The position numbers and the translations under genes are program-made. A DNA stretch of 62,747 bases, from contig JADMJD010000143.1 in the NCBI GenBank assembly GCA_018780805.1, positions 1 to 62,747 of the forward strand, read 5' to 3'. Of this stretch, positions 16,774 to 26,801 are shown piece by piece. The DNA is from Rubrivivax sp. (GTDB lineage: Bacteria > Pseudomonadota > Gammaproteobacteria > Burkholderiales > Burkholderiaceae_C). The notes beneath the pieces are model-generated. The model made no database searches, was not told the DNA's origin, and saw only the letters and a list, made by a program, of their open reading frames with translations. Position 1 is the stretch's first letter, and each line of letters starts with the position of its first letter.

Positions 16774-18330
16774 TCACGCCGCCACGGTGCTTGGCGCCAC
16801 GCTGAACGTGCTCAGGGCGCGCACCAGTTGGTCGGCCTGGGACTTCAGGTTGGCGGCGGCAGCGGCTGACTCTTCAACCAGCGCCGTGTTCTGCTGCGTG
16901 GCGGCATCCAACTCGCTGACAGCACTGCTGACCATCCCGATGCCACTGGTCTGTTCGGTGGTGGCGGTGTCGATTTCACAGATGAGACTGGTCACGCGGC
17001 CCACCTGGGACACGATCTCCCCCATGGTCGAGCCCGCCTCGATGGCCTGGCGGGCGCCCGCGTCGACCTTCTCCACGCTGGTGGCAATGAGCGCGTTGAT
17101 CTCCTTGGCGGCGGCGGCCGAGCGCTGCGCCAGGCTGCGCACCTCGCCGGCCACGACGGCAAAGCCGCGGCCTTGTTCACCAGCGCGGGCCGCCTCCACC
17201 GCGGCATTGAGCGCCAGGATGTTGGTCTGGAAGGCAATGCCGTCGATCACGGAAGTGATCTCGGCGATCCTGTTCGAACTGCTGGTGATGGCCGCCATCG
17301 TCGTCACCATGCCCTGGACGGCACCCTCGCCACGCCTGGCCATGTCGCTGGCTTGCTGGGCGAGTCGTGTGGCCTGCGTGGCGGCTTCCGCCGTGTGTTT
17401 GACGGTGCCGCTGAACTCCTCCATGGCCGACGCCGTCTGCTGCAGGTTGCCGGCCTGGCGCTCGGTGCGTTCGCTCAGGTCCAGGTTGCCGGAGGCGATC
17501 TGCTGGGCGCCGGTCGCGATCATGTCGCTGCTGGACCTGATGGTGTTCACCATGCGGGTGAGGCTCGCGCACATGCGGTGCATGGCGGCCATCGCACTCG
17601 TGGTGTCGCCGGGTGCCAGGGGCACATGAATGGTCAGGTCACCTTGGGCAACGGCGTTGGCAATGGCGGCGGTTTGTGCGGGCTCGCCGCCGGTGGCGAG
17701 CCAGATGTTGCGTCTGACCCGCACACCGAACAGTGTCAGCAGCGCGGTGGCCAGCAGCAAGGTGCCGAGGCCGCCCCACAGCGCCCACTGTTCAGTCTGC
17801 GTCACTTGGGCCAGTGACTCGCCGGCAAACACCGTTGCCGCCTGGACCGTGTCGACAACCGCCGCTCTGTGGGCCAGGTAGTGGATGTGGGCCTGTGTCA
17901 ATGCGGTCCCGGCCGCAACCTTGTCCTTGGCCGCCAGGGCCTGCAGAACCGATTGGGAAGACTGCAGCAACTGCTGCGCCGTGTCGTGCTGCTGCCCGAG
18001 CAGTTGGGCCTCGAGCCCGTACGGCGGGTTGGCCTTCCAGTGCGCGACGCGGTCCAGGTACTCCTGTTCCAGGCGGGCTCTTTCGGTCTCGGCCTGCGGC
18101 AGCGGCAGGCTGCCGTCCATCGCCAGAGCCAGCACGAGGCGCAGCTCCACCAGGTACATGGGCGGCGGCAAGATGTCAGCGGTCACGTCCTTGGCCGCCA
18201 AGGCTTGCGCCACGGCTGCCTTGGAATGCGATGCGACATAAGTGGACATGGCGCCCAAGGCCAGGCAGGCGGTCACGCCAGCGCACACGAGCAACTTCAA
18301 CTGCGTTCGAACAGATTTCACAATGGGCAT
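16774..18330 (-). CDS. Methyl-accepting chemotaxis protein
   Basis: 518 residues. There are two membrane segments (about 10-33 and about 190-212) enclosing a four-helix-type periplasmic sensor of about 150 residues, then HAMP, then the long signalling coiled coil. The conserved hairpin tip reads [20 protein letters not shown] and [19 protein letters not shown]. No C-terminal CheR/CheB-tethering pentapeptide is seen. The ATG at 18330 gives a normal N-terminus; an open upstream extension is disregarded. An FNR/FixK-like box lies about 95 bases upstream, suggesting control by oxygen status. Confidence 0.93.
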   Translation of the reverse strand: MPIVKSVRTQLKLLVCAGVTACLALGAMSTYVASHSKAAVAQALAAKDVTADILPPPMYLVELRLVLALAMDGSLPLPQAETERARLEQEYLDRVAHWKANPPYGLEAQLLGQQHDTAQQLLQSSQSVLQALAAKDKVAAGTALTQAHIHYLAHRAAVVDTVQAATVFAGESLAQVTQTEQWALWGGLGTLLLATALLTLFGVRVRRNIWLATGGEPAQTAAIANAVAQGDLTIHVPLAPGDTTSAMAAMHRMCASLTRMVNTIRSSSDMIATGAQQIASGNLDLSERTERQAGNLQQTASAMEEFSGTVKHTAEAATQATRLAQQASDMARRGEGAVQGMVTTMAAITSSSNRIAEITSVIDGIAFQTNILALNAAVEAARAGEQGRGFAVVAGEVRSLAQRSAAAAKEINALIATSVEKVDAGARQAIEAGSTMGEIVSQVGRVTSLICEIDTATTEQTSGIGMVSSAVSELDAATQQNTALVEESAAAAANLKSQADQLVRALSTFSVAPSTVAA

Positions 18331-18388
18331 CCGGTGGTGGCCGCAGGTCACGGCCCCGCGCCGTGCTGCACAGAGCTGCTTTTCGGCG

Positions 18389-18411
18389 GTCACTAATGCG
18401 TCTGTAGTGAC
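18389..18411. promoter_or_regulatory. Inverted repeat upstream of the chemotaxis receptor
   Basis: Perfect 7-base arms GTCACTA and TAGTGAC separated by 9 bases, between the FNR-like box and the receptor start codon. On the minus strand it would overlap the expected promoter core or transcript leader. It may be an operator or an RNA hairpin; no family can be assigned. Confidence 0.4.
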
Positions 18412-18420
18412 TTTATTTTC

Positions 18421-18434
18421 TTGACGCAGGTCAA
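18421..18434 (-). promoter_or_regulatory. FNR/FixK-like box (TTGAC-N4-GTCAA)
   Basis: The sequence TTGACGCAGGTCAA is a perfect 5-base inverted repeat with a 4-base spacer, matching the FNR/ANR/FixK consensus TTGAT-N4-ATCAA at the core positions. Its centre is about 97 bases upstream of the receptor ATG. If it works as a class II site, transcription would begin near 18386, leaving a leader of about 55 bases. The match is seen; binding is inference. Confidence 0.5.
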
Positions 18435-18557
18435 ACCTTCCGCCTGTGAACGACTGCTCGTTTGCACCGGACCACCCAGCCGATCTCCTGAGCCCAGCCG
18501 TCAGCAGCCGCAGGGGCGGCAGGGCCTGCACGGCGGCAGAGCCCGGCCCGGTGATGG

Positions 18558-19658
18558 TTACCCCAGCTTGTACATGTTGCGCCCACTGTCGAAGGGCAGG
18601 GCGGTGTCGGCAAACTCGCCGTTCAAGGCCTTGTGGAAGAAGGCTTTGACCTTGGCATTGCGCAGCGGCTGGCCCTCGAAATACGCGTGGGAATCGCCCA
18701 CGTAGGCCTGGTCGGTGAAGTCCACGTACACCGCCTTGCGCGAGTCCAGCCCGTAGGGTGCGTGGCCCAGCCGCGCCTGCTGCTGCTCGCCCAACTTCAT
18801 GCGGGATGCGGCCAGCGCGCTGTCACGTTCGTTGATGGTGATGAAGACGCGGCCGCGGCACTGGATGCGGTCGACCCAGGCCGCATGGCCTGCGTTGTTG
18901 GTGTCGGCCGCCACCAGCACCACGTTGTCGAACACCAGTGCATCGCCGCGGTAGGAGGTGGATTGCAGCAGGTGCTTGAACACGTAGTTGCCCATGCTGT
19001 GCAGCATCATGTTCACCGTGAACGGGCACCACTTGTGGGCCTGGGCGCTGAAGAAGCGGTCCCACTTCTCGGCGTCGTTGCCGTGGCGCTTGAAGGCCTC
19101 GGCCTCGATGCGGGCCACGTGGTCCTTGTGCAGCGCCTGCAGCAGTTCCTCCAACTTCGCCACCGCACGGTCCAGTGCGCCGATGGAGGCCATGGCGTCG
19201 CGTTTGTCGCTCTTGTAGCTGGCCACGCCCTTCACGCCGCCGCCGTTGGCCGGCCAGGAAAAGGGCACCACCTCCACGCCGTAGGTTTGCGCCAGTTGTT
19301 CGGCGCGGTCCAGCACCGCCGGCACGTCGTTGTTGAAGCCGTGCACAAAGAACAGCACGTTGCGGCCCGTGCCCTGGGCCCCTTGCGACGCCGGGTTCAC
19401 CATGCGCTGCAGCTTGCGCGACAGGTAGCGGCTGGCAAACACCTTTTCGCCGCTGACGCTGGGCAGAGGCAGGCCGACCTCGGCCGCCATCGCATCGGTG
19501 ATCTGATCGGGCAGCACCTGCACGTGCCACTTCTTGCCCTGGCGTTCGGCCCAGGCCATGCGCAACTCGTTGGGTCCCAACGGGTTGGGGCGGGCGCCAA
19601 AGGCCTTGTCGGGCGCGGTCTGGGTTTCGTCGACTTCGCGGTTGGTGACGATGAACAT
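18558..19658 (-). CDS. Alpha/beta hydrolase of the DUF900 type
   Basis: 366 residues. The strand-and-oxyanion segment [16 protein letters not shown] and the nucleophile elbow [13 protein letters not shown] (Ser flanked as H-S-M-G) fit the DUF900 branch of alpha/beta hydrolases. A late His could complete a triad but cannot be fixed. No signal peptide. The ATG at 19658 follows AGGAG; the upstream open frame is non-coding. The gene is downstream of a 228-base gap that holds the receptor promoter on the same strand. Confidence 0.78.
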   Translation of the reverse strand: MFIVTNREVDETQTAPDKAFGARPNPLGPNELRMAWAERQGKKWHVQVLPDQITDAMAAEVGLPLPSVSGEKVFASRYLSRKLQRMVNPASQGAQGTGRNVLFFVHGFNNDVPAVLDRAEQLAQTYGVEVVPFSWPANGGGVKGVASYKSDKRDAMASIGALDRAVAKLEELLQALHKDHVARIEAEAFKRHGNDAEKWDRFFSAQAHKWCPFTVNMMLHSMGNYVFKHLLQSTSYRGDALVFDNVVLVAADTNNAGHAAWVDRIQCRGRVFITINERDSALAASRMKLGEQQQARLGHAPYGLDSRKAVYVDFTDQAYVGDSHAYFEGQPLRNAKVKAFFHKALNGEFADTALPFDSGRNMYKLG

Positions 19659-19853
19659 GGGGCTGCTCCTGGGGCTGTGCCGTGCACTGTAGGGGCAGGG
19701 GCATCGCTTGGCATCGGTTGAAATGCCGAGCCGGCGGCGGGCCTTCGGCTGGGCAGCCGCGGCGGTCGTTACACTGGCGTCGGGTGCTTGGCCGATGGGC
19801 GGCGAGGCAGGTTGTATGCGCTGGTCGGGCCGCCACGCGGAGTGATCACGCCC

Positions 19854-21128
19854 ATGCCGACGCCCATGCCCCCGACCGACACCACCCTGCAAACCATCGC
19901 GCTGGCCATCTTTGTGCTGGCGTTGGCCCACACCTTCGCGGCCAAGCAGTTCGAGCGCCTCTCGCACCGGTTTCCGCGCCACGCCGGGCTGTTCCACCTG
20001 CTGGGTGAGATCGAGGTGGTTTTCGGCTTCTGGGCCATCGTGCTCATCGTCGTGATGGCCTTGATGCAGGGCGGCAGCTCGGCGCTGGCCTACGCGGAAT
20101 CACGCAACTACACCGAGCCGCTGTTTGTGTTTGTGGTGATGGTGGTGGCGGCTTCACGGCCGGTGCTGCGCACCGTGGTCGCGGCCGTGGACCAGATCGC
20201 GCGCGCCGTGCCGCTGCCCACGCCGGTGGCCAGCGCCTGGCTGGGCCTGGCGGCGGTGCCGCTGCTGGGCTCGTTGATCACCGAGCCCGCGGCCATGACC
20301 ATTGCCGCGCTGATGCTGGCGCCGCAGATCTTCCGGCCGCAGGTGCCCGAGCCGGCCAAGTACCTGGCCCTGGGGGTGTTGTTCGTCAACATCTCCATCG
20401 GCGGCACGCTGACGTCCTACGCCGCCCCGCCGGTGCTGATGGTGGCCGCCACCTGGCAATGGGAAAGTGCCTTCATGTTCTGGGCCTTCGGCTGGAAGGC
20501 CACGCTCGCGGTGCTGCTGAACGCCACCGTGGCCACGCTGGTGCTGCGCCGGCACCTGCAGGCGCCGGCTGCGGATGGTGCGGCGCCGGAAGCCCCCGTG
20601 CCGCTGCCGGTGGTGGTGGTGCACCTGGGCCTGCTGGCCGCCGTGGTGCTGCTGGCGCACCACCCGGTGGCCTTTCTGGCGCTGTTCCTGATGTTCCTGG
20701 GCTTCACGCAGGCCTACCAGCGCCACCAGAGCCCGTTGATCATCAAGGAGGCCCTGCTGGTGGCGTTTTTCCTGGCCGGCCTGGTGGTGCTGGGCGGTCA
20801 GCAGGCCTGGTGGCTGCAGCCCATCGTCTCCGGCCTGGAGCCACTGGCGCTGTTCTTCGGCGCGCTGGGGCTGACGGCCGTCACCGACAACGCGGCGCTC
20901 ACCTACCTGGGCTCGCTGATCGCCGGCATCGGCGACGAATCCAAGTACATGCTGGTGGCCGGCGCGGTGGCTGGCGGCGGCCTGACAGTGATCGCCAACG
21001 CGCCCAACCCGGCCGGCGTGGCCCTGCTCAAACGCGGTTTTGCCGACGAGTCCATCGGCGCCGGCGGCCTGCTGCTGGGGGCGCTGGGCCCCACGGCCGT
21101 GGCGGCGGCGGCGTTTCTGCTGCTCTGA
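19854..21128 (+). CDS. Putative Na+/H+ antiporter (PF07399-type membrane protein)
   Basis: 424 residues with ten or more membrane segments. The start TLQTIALAIFVLALAHTFAA and AKQFERLSHRFPRHAGLFHL, and the later ITEPAAMTIAALMLAPQIF and TDNAALTYLGSLIAG, match the putative Na+/H+ antiporter family related to the ion-transporter superfamily. Conserved acidic residues inside membrane segments (E in ITEPAAMT, D in AVTDNAAL) fit ion coupling. Transport has not been shown for most members. Several in-frame starts exist; 19854 is used. Confidence 0.8.
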   Translation: MPTPMPPTDTTLQTIALAIFVLALAHTFAAKQFERLSHRFPRHAGLFHLLGEIEVVFGFWAIVLIVVMALMQGGSSALAYAESRNYTEPLFVFVVMVVAASRPVLRTVVAAVDQIARAVPLPTPVASAWLGLAAVPLLGSLITEPAAMTIAALMLAPQIFRPQVPEPAKYLALGVLFVNISIGGTLTSYAAPPVLMVAATWQWESAFMFWAFGWKATLAVLLNATVATLVLRRHLQAPAADGAAPEAPVPLPVVVVHLGLLAAVVLLAHHPVAFLALFLMFLGFTQAYQRHQSPLIIKEALLVAFFLAGLVVLGGQQAWWLQPIVSGLEPLALFFGALGLTAVTDNAALTYLGSLIAGIGDESKYMLVAGAVAGGGLTVIANAPNPAGVALLKRGFADESIGAGGLLLGALGPTAVAAAAFLLL

Positions 21129-21139
21129 CGGAGTTGCTT

Positions 21140-22042
21140 CTACAGCGCCGTGCGCAGCGACCAGATCTCGGGGAACAGCACCACGTCCAGCATCTTGCGC
21201 AAATAGCTCACACCGTGTGTGCCGCCGGTGCCGCGCTTGAAGCCGATCACACGTTCCACCGTGGTCACGTGGCGGAAGCGCCAGAGCCGGAAGGCGTCTT
21301 CGATGTCGGTGAGCTCTTCGCCCAGCTGGTACAGGTCCCAGTGTTTCTGCGGCTCGCGGTAGGCCACCAGCCAGGCGGCCTCGACCTCGGGGCTGGCGCT
21401 GTAGGCTTGCGTCCAGTCGCGTTCGGTGTGGCTGGCGGGCACCGGCAGCCCGCGGCGCGCCATCAGGCGCAGCGCTTCGTCGTACAGCGAGGGCGCGCGC
21501 CAGGCCGCTTCCACCTGCGCCAGGCGGTTGGGGGCGTGGCGGTGCGGCTGCAGCATCGCGGCATGTTTGTTGCCCATGCTGAACTCGATGCAACGGTACT
21601 GCCAGCTCTGGAAGCCGCTGCTCTGCGCCAGCCAGGGGCGGATGGCGCTGTACTCCGGCGGTGTCATCGTGGCCAGCACGTCCCAGGCGTGCACCAGCTG
21701 CTCCATGATCTTGCTCACCCGCGCCAGCATCTTGAAGGCGGCGGGCAGCTCGTCGCGGGCGATGTGCGCGATGGCCGCGTGCAGCTCGTGCAGCATCAGC
21801 TTCATCCACAGCTCGCTGGTCTGGTGCTGCACGATGAACAACATCTCGTCGTGCGCGGGCGAGAGCGGGTGCTGCGCTTCCAGCACCTGGTCCAGGTGCA
21901 GGTAGTCGCCATAGGCCATGTCGGCGCTGAAGTCGAGTTGTGCGCCGTGGTGTTGCGCCGGTTGCGCAGCCTGCACCAGTTGCGCTGGCGGTGCTGGTTG
22001 CGCGGCACCATGCCCCATCGGGCAGCCGGAGGGTTCGTTCAT
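21140..22042 (-). CDS. kynA: Tryptophan 2,3-dioxygenase
   Basis: 300 residues, a normal length for bacterial TDO. The substrate- and haem-pocket segments are present: [30 protein letters not shown] (active-site His), [13 protein letters not shown] and the C-terminal [13 protein letters not shown]. It opens the indole ring of L-tryptophan to N-formylkynurenine, the first step of the kynurenine pathway. The ATG overlaps the kynU stop by four bases, so kynB-kynU-kynA form one operon on the minus strand. Confidence 0.95.
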   Translation of the reverse strand: MNEPSGCPMGHGAAQPAPPAQLVQAAQPAQHHGAQLDFSADMAYGDYLHLDQVLEAQHPLSPAHDEMLFIVQHQTSELWMKLMLHELHAAIAHIARDELPAAFKMLARVSKIMEQLVHAWDVLATMTPPEYSAIRPWLAQSSGFQSWQYRCIEFSMGNKHAAMLQPHRHAPNRLAQVEAAWRAPSLYDEALRLMARRGLPVPASHTERDWTQAYSASPEVEAAWLVAYREPQKHWDLYQLGEELTDIEDAFRLWRFRHVTTVERVIGFKRGTGGTHGVSYLRKMLDVVLFPEIWSLRTAL

Positions 22043-23316
22043 GTCACCGCCGCACGCTGGTTGAAACGTTCTTCGCGCCACTCGCCGCTTTGCAGCACCT
22101 GGCGCAGGTGTTCGGCCGCATCCCACACGTCCACAAAGCGCAGGTACAGCGGCGTGAAGCCGAAGCGCAGGATGTCCATCGCGCCCGCAGGGTGCGATTT
22201 GTCACCCCCTCTGAAATCGCCGATCACACCGCGCGCGATCAGCGCCTGCATCACCGGGTAGCCCATCGTCGGGTGCGCAAAACAGACCTGGCTGCCACGC
22301 AGGGCGTCGTCGGCGGGGGAGGCCAGGCTCAGCTCCGGGCAGCGCGCCTGCACGATCTGCGCAAAGGCCCGTGTCAGCGCCAGCGACTTGGTGCGCAGCG
22401 CGGCCATGCCGCCCAGCGGTTCCGCGGCCAGCACCGTGTCCACGCCGCACTCCAGCGCAGCCATCGACAGCAGCGCGGGGGTGCCGCAGAGGTAACGCGC
22501 GATGCCGGGCGCGGGTTTGTAGTCGGGCGTGAACTGAAACGGCGCCGCATGGCCCATCCAGCCGCTCAGCGGCTGCCAGAAACGGTCTGCATGCCTGGGG
22601 TTCGCCCACACAAAGGCCGGTGCGCCTGGCCCGCCGTTCAGGTACTTGTAGCCGCAGCCGATGGCAAAGTCGGCGCCCGCGCCGGCCAGGTCCACGGGCA
22701 CCGCGCCGGCGCTGTGCGCCAGGTCCCACACCGTCAGCGCGCCGGCGCGGTGGGCGGCGGCGGTCAACGCGGCCATGTCGTGCATGCGGCCGGTGCGGTA
22801 GTTCACGTGCGTCAGCATCAGCACGGCCAGCTGCGCGTTCAGCAGGCCGGGCAACTCGTCCGGCTCGGCCAGCACCAGCGTGCAGCCATGCTGCCGGGCC
22901 AGGGATTCGGCGATGTACAAATCGGTCGGGAAGTTGCTGCGCTCCGACAGGATCACCGTGCGCTTCGGGTCGTCGGCCTTCGCGATGGCGAGTGCGGCGC
23001 TCAGCACCTTGAACAGGTTGACCGACGTGGAATCGGCCACCACCAGCTCACCCGCGCCCACGCCCACCAGGCGCGCGATCTTGTCGCCGATGCGCTGTGG
23101 CAGCGTGATCCAGCCGGCGCTGTTCCAGCTGCGGATCAGGCCAGTGCCCCATTCGTCGGTCACCACCTGCTGCACACGCGCGGCGGTGGCGCGGGGCAGC
23201 ACACCCAGCGAGTTGCCGTCCAGGTAGATCACGCCTTCGGGCAGGCTGAACAACGCACGCAGCGGCGCCAGCGTGTCTTGGGCGTCGAGCGCCTGGGCTT
23301 CTTCTCTTGAGCGCAT
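22039..23316 (-). CDS. kynU: Kynureninase
   Basis: 425 residues. Family signatures include [17 protein letters not shown] near the N-terminus, the cofactor-binding [13 protein letters not shown], and the Schiff-base lysine in [18 protein letters not shown]. It cleaves L-kynurenine to anthranilate and alanine. The start at 23316 follows GGGAG within kynB and overlaps the kynB stop by one base. The long upstream frame is a kynB shadow. Confidence 0.95.
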   Translation of the reverse strand: MRSREEAQALDAQDTLAPLRALFSLPEGVIYLDGNSLGVLPRATAARVQQVVTDEWGTGLIRSWNSAGWITLPQRIGDKIARLVGVGAGELVVADSTSVNLFKVLSAALAIAKADDPKRTVILSERSNFPTDLYIAESLARQHGCTLVLAEPDELPGLLNAQLAVLMLTHVNYRTGRMHDMAALTAAAHRAGALTVWDLAHSAGAVPVDLAGAGADFAIGCGYKYLNGGPGAPAFVWANPRHADRFWQPLSGWMGHAAPFQFTPDYKPAPGIARYLCGTPALLSMAALECGVDTVLAAEPLGGMAALRTKSLALTRAFAQIVQARCPELSLASPADDALRGSQVCFAHPTMGYPVMQALIARGVIGDFRGGDKSHPAGAMDILRFGFTPLYLRFVDVWDAAEHLRQVLQSGEWREERFNQRAAVT

Positions 23317-23942
23317 CAAAGCTCCCGCAGGATGGCGCGCACCGGGCTGGCGTCGGCCGTGGTCAGTTTCAGGGGCAGGGCGATCAGTTCGTAATCGCCC
23401 TCGGGCACCGCATCGAGCACCAGGTTCTCCAGCACACGCAGGCCGCGGCGGCGGATGACCTGGTGGCTGCTCAGCGCCTTGCTGTCGGCCGGGTCGATGC
23501 TGGCGGTGTCGATGCCGATCAGCAGCACGCCCATGTCCGCCAGGCGCTCCACGGTGTCGGGGTGGTAGGCGGCGAGGTCCGGGTCCCAGCGGTCCACCGG
23601 CGCCTGCGCGTAGGTGCGGACCAGCACGCGTGGTGGCAGGTCTTGCAGCGCATGGGCGATGTGCTCCCACAGCACCAGCGGGCCCCGCGCCACGGCGTGG
23701 ATCACGCGGCAAGGGCCGAGGTAGGGCGCCAGGTCCACCACACCGATGGGCGCGCCTTCGGGGTCGTAGTGCAGCGGGGCGTCGGCATGGGCACCGGTGT
23801 GGGGCGAGAGCGTCAGCGTGCTCACGTTCACGGGGCATTCCGGGCCCATCGTCCAGGTCCAACGGCGGTCGAAGGGTGCATCGCCGGGGAACACGGGCGA
23901 GCCCGCGTGCACCGGCGGAGAGATGTCCCAGAGCATGGTCAT
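23316..23942 (-). CDS. kynB: Kynurenine formamidase
   Basis: 208 residues of the bacterial cyclase-like KynB family. It opens with [18 protein letters not shown] and carries the metal-binding signature [15 protein letters not shown]. It hydrolyses N-formylkynurenine to kynurenine and formate. First gene of the kynBUA operon; its promoter overlaps the divergent one for the 2-aminobenzoate-CoA ligase. Confidence 0.95.
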   Translation of the reverse strand: MTMLWDISPPVHAGSPVFPGDAPFDRRWTWTMGPECPVNVSTLTLSPHTGAHADAPLHYDPEGAPIGVVDLAPYLGPCRVIHAVARGPLVLWEHIAHALQDLPPRVLVRTYAQAPVDRWDPDLAAYHPDTVERLADMGVLLIGIDTASIDPADSKALSSHQVIRRRGLRVLENLVLDAVPEGDYELIALPLKLTTADASPVRAILREL

Positions 23943-23948
23943 GGGCGC

Positions 23949-23999
23949 ATCGTATCGGCCCTGGAATTACTTGACAACTAAAGTATTCGGCCAAAGAAT
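23949..23999. promoter_or_regulatory. Divergent kyn / 2-aminobenzoate-CoA ligase promoters with shared inverted repeat
   Basis: Minus strand: TTGTCA (23972-23977) and TACGAT (23949-23954), spacer 17. Plus strand: TTGACA (23971-23976) and AAGAAT (23994-23999), spacer 17. The two -35 boxes are the same bases read from opposite strands. Around them lies an imperfect inverted repeat at 23964-23988 (GAATTACTT ... AAGTATTC, one base extra in the left arm). A regulator bound there would cover both -35 boxes and switch both operons together. The pattern is seen; the regulator is not in the window. Confidence 0.55.
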
Positions 24000-24032
24000 G
24001 ACCGGCATCCGATCCCCGGGGAGGCCCCACGC

Positions 24033-25637
24033 ATGACCGCCCACGTCGACACCTTTGCCCGCGACCGCCTGCCGCCGCCCGAGCTGCTGCCGGAGATGTT
24101 GTTCGACGGCCCCGGCCTGCAGTTCCCGGCGCAGCTGAACTGCGCCACCGCGCTGCTGGACCGCCGCATCGCGGCCGGGGATGGCGAGCGCCTGTGCATC
24201 CAAGGGGAAGGCATCCGTTGGACCTACAACGACCTGCAGCAACAGGCCAACCGCATCGCGCACGTGCTGGTGCAGGACCTGGGCCTGGTGCCTGGCAACC
24301 GCGTGCTGCTGCGCGGCGCCAACTCGCCGATGATGGCGGCCTGCTGGTTCGGCGTCGTCAAGGCCGGTGGCATCGCGGTGGGCACGATGCCGCTGCTGCG
24401 GGCGCGTGAGCTGGTGCCCATCATCGAGAAGGCGCAGGTCACGCACGCGCTGTGCGACAGCCGGCTGATGGACGAGATGAACCTGGCCGCGCCGCAGTGC
24501 CCCACGCTGCGGCACACGCTCAGCTTCGTCGGCGGCACGCTGGAAGCCGCGATGGCCGGCAAGTCCGATCAATTCACCGACGTGCCCACCGCGGCCGACG
24601 ACACGGTGCTGATCGCCTTCACCTCGGGCACCACCGGTGTGCCCAAGGGCACGATGCACTTCCACCGCGACGTGATGGCCGCCTGCGCCTGCTGGCCGCC
24701 GCACGTGCTGCGGCCGGTGGCCGACGATGTCTTCATCGGCAGCCCGCCGCTGGCCTTCACTTTCGGGCTGGGCGGCTTGTTGCTGTTCCCGATGAGCGTG
24801 GGTGCCAGCACGGTGCTGATCGAAAAAGCCACGCCCGACGTGCTGCTGCAGGCCATCGCCCAGTACCGCGCCACGGTGTGTTTCACCGCGCCCACCAGCT
24901 ACCGCGCGATGGCGGCGCATGTGGGCGAGCACGATCTGAAGAGCCTGCGCAAATGTGTCTCGGCCGGTGAGGCGCTGCCCGCCGCCACCCGGGGGCTGTG
25001 GCAAGAGGCCACCGGCATCCGCATCATCGACGGCATCGGCTCCACCGAGATGCTGCACATCTTCATCTCGGCCGACGAAGAGCACGCCCGCCCCGGCGCC
25101 ACCGGCGTGCCGGTGCCCGGCTACGTGGCCGCGGTGCTGGACGACGACGGCCAGCCGGTGCCACCTGGCACCGTGGGCAAACTCGCGGTGAAAGGCCCCA
25201 CCGGCTGCAAGTACCTGGCCGATCAACGCCAGACCACCTATGTGCGCCACGGCTGGAACTACACCGGTGACGCCTACCTGGTGGATGCCGACGGCCACTA
25301 CGTGTACCAGGCGCGCACCGACGACATGATCATCTCCGGCGGCTACAACATCGCCGGGCCCGAGGTGGAAGGTGCGCTGCTGCTGCACCCCGCGGTCGCC
25401 GAGTGCGGCGTGATCGGCGAGCCCGATGCCGAGCGCGGCCAGATCGTCAAGGCCTTCGTGGTGCTGCGGCCCGGGCATGCGGCCGATGCGGCCATGGTCA
25501 AGACGCTGCAGGATTTTGTCAAACAGACGGTGGCGCCCTACAAATACCCACGTGCCATCGAGTTCCGCGCGCAGCTGCCGCGCACCGAGACGGGCAAGCT
25601 GCAGCGCTTCAAACTCAAAACGGAGACACCCACATGA
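24033..25637 (+). CDS. abmG: 2-aminobenzoate-CoA ligase
   Basis: 534 residues, an AMP-forming acyl-CoA synthetase. The nucleotide motif [20 protein letters not shown], the adenylation region [12 protein letters not shown] and the C-terminal hinge [19 protein letters not shown] and lysine in TETGKLQRF are all present. Similarity throughout is to the benzoate/2-aminobenzoate ligase group, and the divergent kynBUA operon supplies anthranilate, which supports 2-aminobenzoate as substrate. Product 2-aminobenzoyl-CoA normally goes to a monooxygenase/reductase, which is not encoded here. Benzoate or another aryl acid cannot be excluded from sequence alone. Confidence 0.82.
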   Translation: MTAHVDTFARDRLPPPELLPEMLFDGPGLQFPAQLNCATALLDRRIAAGDGERLCIQGEGIRWTYNDLQQQANRIAHVLVQDLGLVPGNRVLLRGANSPMMAACWFGVVKAGGIAVGTMPLLRARELVPIIEKAQVTHALCDSRLMDEMNLAAPQCPTLRHTLSFVGGTLEAAMAGKSDQFTDVPTAADDTVLIAFTSGTTGVPKGTMHFHRDVMAACACWPPHVLRPVADDVFIGSPPLAFTFGLGGLLLFPMSVGASTVLIEKATPDVLLQAIAQYRATVCFTAPTSYRAMAAHVGEHDLKSLRKCVSAGEALPAATRGLWQEATGIRIIDGIGSTEMLHIFISADEEHARPGATGVPVPGYVAAVLDDDGQPVPPGTVGKLAVKGPTGCKYLADQRQTTYVRHGWNYTGDAYLVDADGHYVYQARTDDMIISGGYNIAGPEVEGALLLHPAVAECGVIGEPDAERGQIVKAFVVLRPGHAADAAMVKTLQDFVKQTVAPYKYPRAIEFRAQLPRTETGKLQRFKLKTETPT

Positions 25638-26032
25638 AGATCCTGCAACCCGCCGGCTGGGCCCCGCCCAAGGGTTATGCCAACGGTGTGGCCGCACAGG
25701 GCGAGTGGGTGGTGCTGGCCGGCCAGATCGGCTGGAACGCCGCTTGCCAGTTCGAGAGCGACGACCTGGTGGCCCAGGTTGGCCAGGCGCTGGCCAACGT
25801 GAAGGCCCTGCTGGCCGAGGCCGGCTGCGGCCCGCAGCACATGGTGCGCATGACCTGGTACCTGCTGGACAAACGCGAGTACCTGGCCCGCGGCCGCGAG
25901 ATCGGCGCCGTCTACCGCGAGGTGCTGGGCCGCGAGTACGGCGTGGCGATGACGGCGGTGCAGGTGGCCGGGCTGATCGAGGACCGGGCCAAGGTGGAGA
26001 TCGAGGTCACGGCCGTCAAGCCGCTGGCTTGA
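25634..26032 (+). CDS. RidA-family protein
   Basis: 132 residues of the YjgF/YER057c/UK114 fold (GEWVVLAGQIGWNAACQF; MVRMTWYLLDKREYL; VAMTAVQVAGLIEDRAKVEIE). RidA members hydrolyse reactive enamine/imine intermediates. The arginine found near the C-terminus of true RidA deaminases (usually R105) is not evident: the matching stretch reads AGLIEDRAKVEIE. The gene overlaps the ligase by four bases, so it probably serves aromatic breakdown, where related proteins act as 2-aminomuconate or imine deaminases. Confidence 0.85.
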   Translation: MKILQPAGWAPPKGYANGVAAQGEWVVLAGQIGWNAACQFESDDLVAQVGQALANVKALLAEAGCGPQHMVRMTWYLLDKREYLARGREIGAVYREVLGREYGVAMTAVQVAGLIEDRAKVEIEVTAVKPLA

Positions 26033-26411
26033 TTGCCGCGTCGAGCGGCGGCGAATCGATCACCTCGGCCGCCGTGCGGAAGGCATCCACCGCCGCCGGG
26101 AAGCCGCAGTACACGCTGGCGTGCAGCAGGATTTCCTGCAGCTCGGTCTCTGTGACACCGTTGTTCAGCGCGCCGCGCAGGTGCAGCTTCAGCTCGTGCG
26201 TCTTGCCCAGCGCGATCAGCATCGAGACGGTGACGATGCTGCGTGTGCGCAGGTCCAGCCCCGGGCGCTGCCAGGTGTTGCCCCAGGCGTGTTGTGTCAC
26301 CAACTCCTGCAGCGGTGCGGAAAATTCAGTGGCTTTGCCGATGGCCTGGTCGACATAGGCATCGCCGAGCACGGTGCGGCGGGTGGCCAGGCCTTGGGGG
26401 TCGAGGTTCAT
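26016..26411 (-). CDS. Carboxymuconolactone decarboxylase family protein
   Basis: 131 residues. The AhpD-like/CMD core shows RSIVTVSMLIALGKTHELKL and then NNGVTETELQEILLHASVYC with the conserved His/Cys pair. It resembles PcaC, which converts 4-carboxymuconolactone to 3-oxoadipate enol-lactone, but pca genes are not adjacent, so the specific reaction is uncertain. It is convergent with the RidA gene (17-base overlap) and has an AGGAG ribosome site. Confidence 0.85.
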   Translation of the reverse strand: MNLDPQGLATRRTVLGDAYVDQAIGKATEFSAPLQELVTQHAWGNTWQRPGLDLRTRSIVTVSMLIALGKTHELKLHLRGALNNGVTETELQEILLHASVYCGFPAAVDAFRTAAEVIDSPPLDAAIKPAA

Positions 26412-26502
26412 GGGGGCTCCTGGTTAGACGGGGGAGGTTGGGGCTGGCGCCGGCTCAAGTCACAGCCGCAGGGCGCCTGCCAGGCATCCGAGCGCCTTCG
26501 TG

Positions 26503-26775
26503 TCAACCGCCTGGTTGGCGGCGTTGCATGCGCTGGCGGATGCCTTGTTTCAGTTCGTCCAATGCCTTGGCCACTTGGTCCACAGCCGGCGCTGCGCAGA
26601 ACAAGGCGTGGTGCACCTCGGCCGTGCTGTGCCGTGTTGACCGCTCGACGACGACGCGGTTGCCTTCCTGCAGCCACACCAGCGTGGAGCCCGGTGTCAG
26701 CCGCAGGAAGTTGCGCACGGCTGCCGGCACCGAAACCTGGCCTTGGGAGGTGATCTTGGACTGGCCTATCTGCAT
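26503..26775 (-). CDS. AbrB/SpoVT-domain protein, apparently orphan antitoxin-like regulator
   Basis: 90 residues. The swapped-hairpin DNA-binding domain is plain (SKITSQGQVSVPAAVRNFLR then LTPGSTLVWLQEGNRVVVE). The C-terminal 40 residues are helical and charged, as in antitoxins that wrap a toxin. No PIN or MazF gene lies next to it on either strand: the following gene is the CMD protein. It may be an orphan antitoxin or a simple transcription factor. Confidence 0.75.
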   Translation of the reverse strand: MQIGQSKITSQGQVSVPAAVRNFLRLTPGSTLVWLQEGNRVVVERSTRHSTAEVHHALFCAAPAVDQVAKALDELKQGIRQRMQRRQPGG

Positions 26776-26801
26776 GGCGCGAGAGTATCAAGTCGCTGAG
26801 G

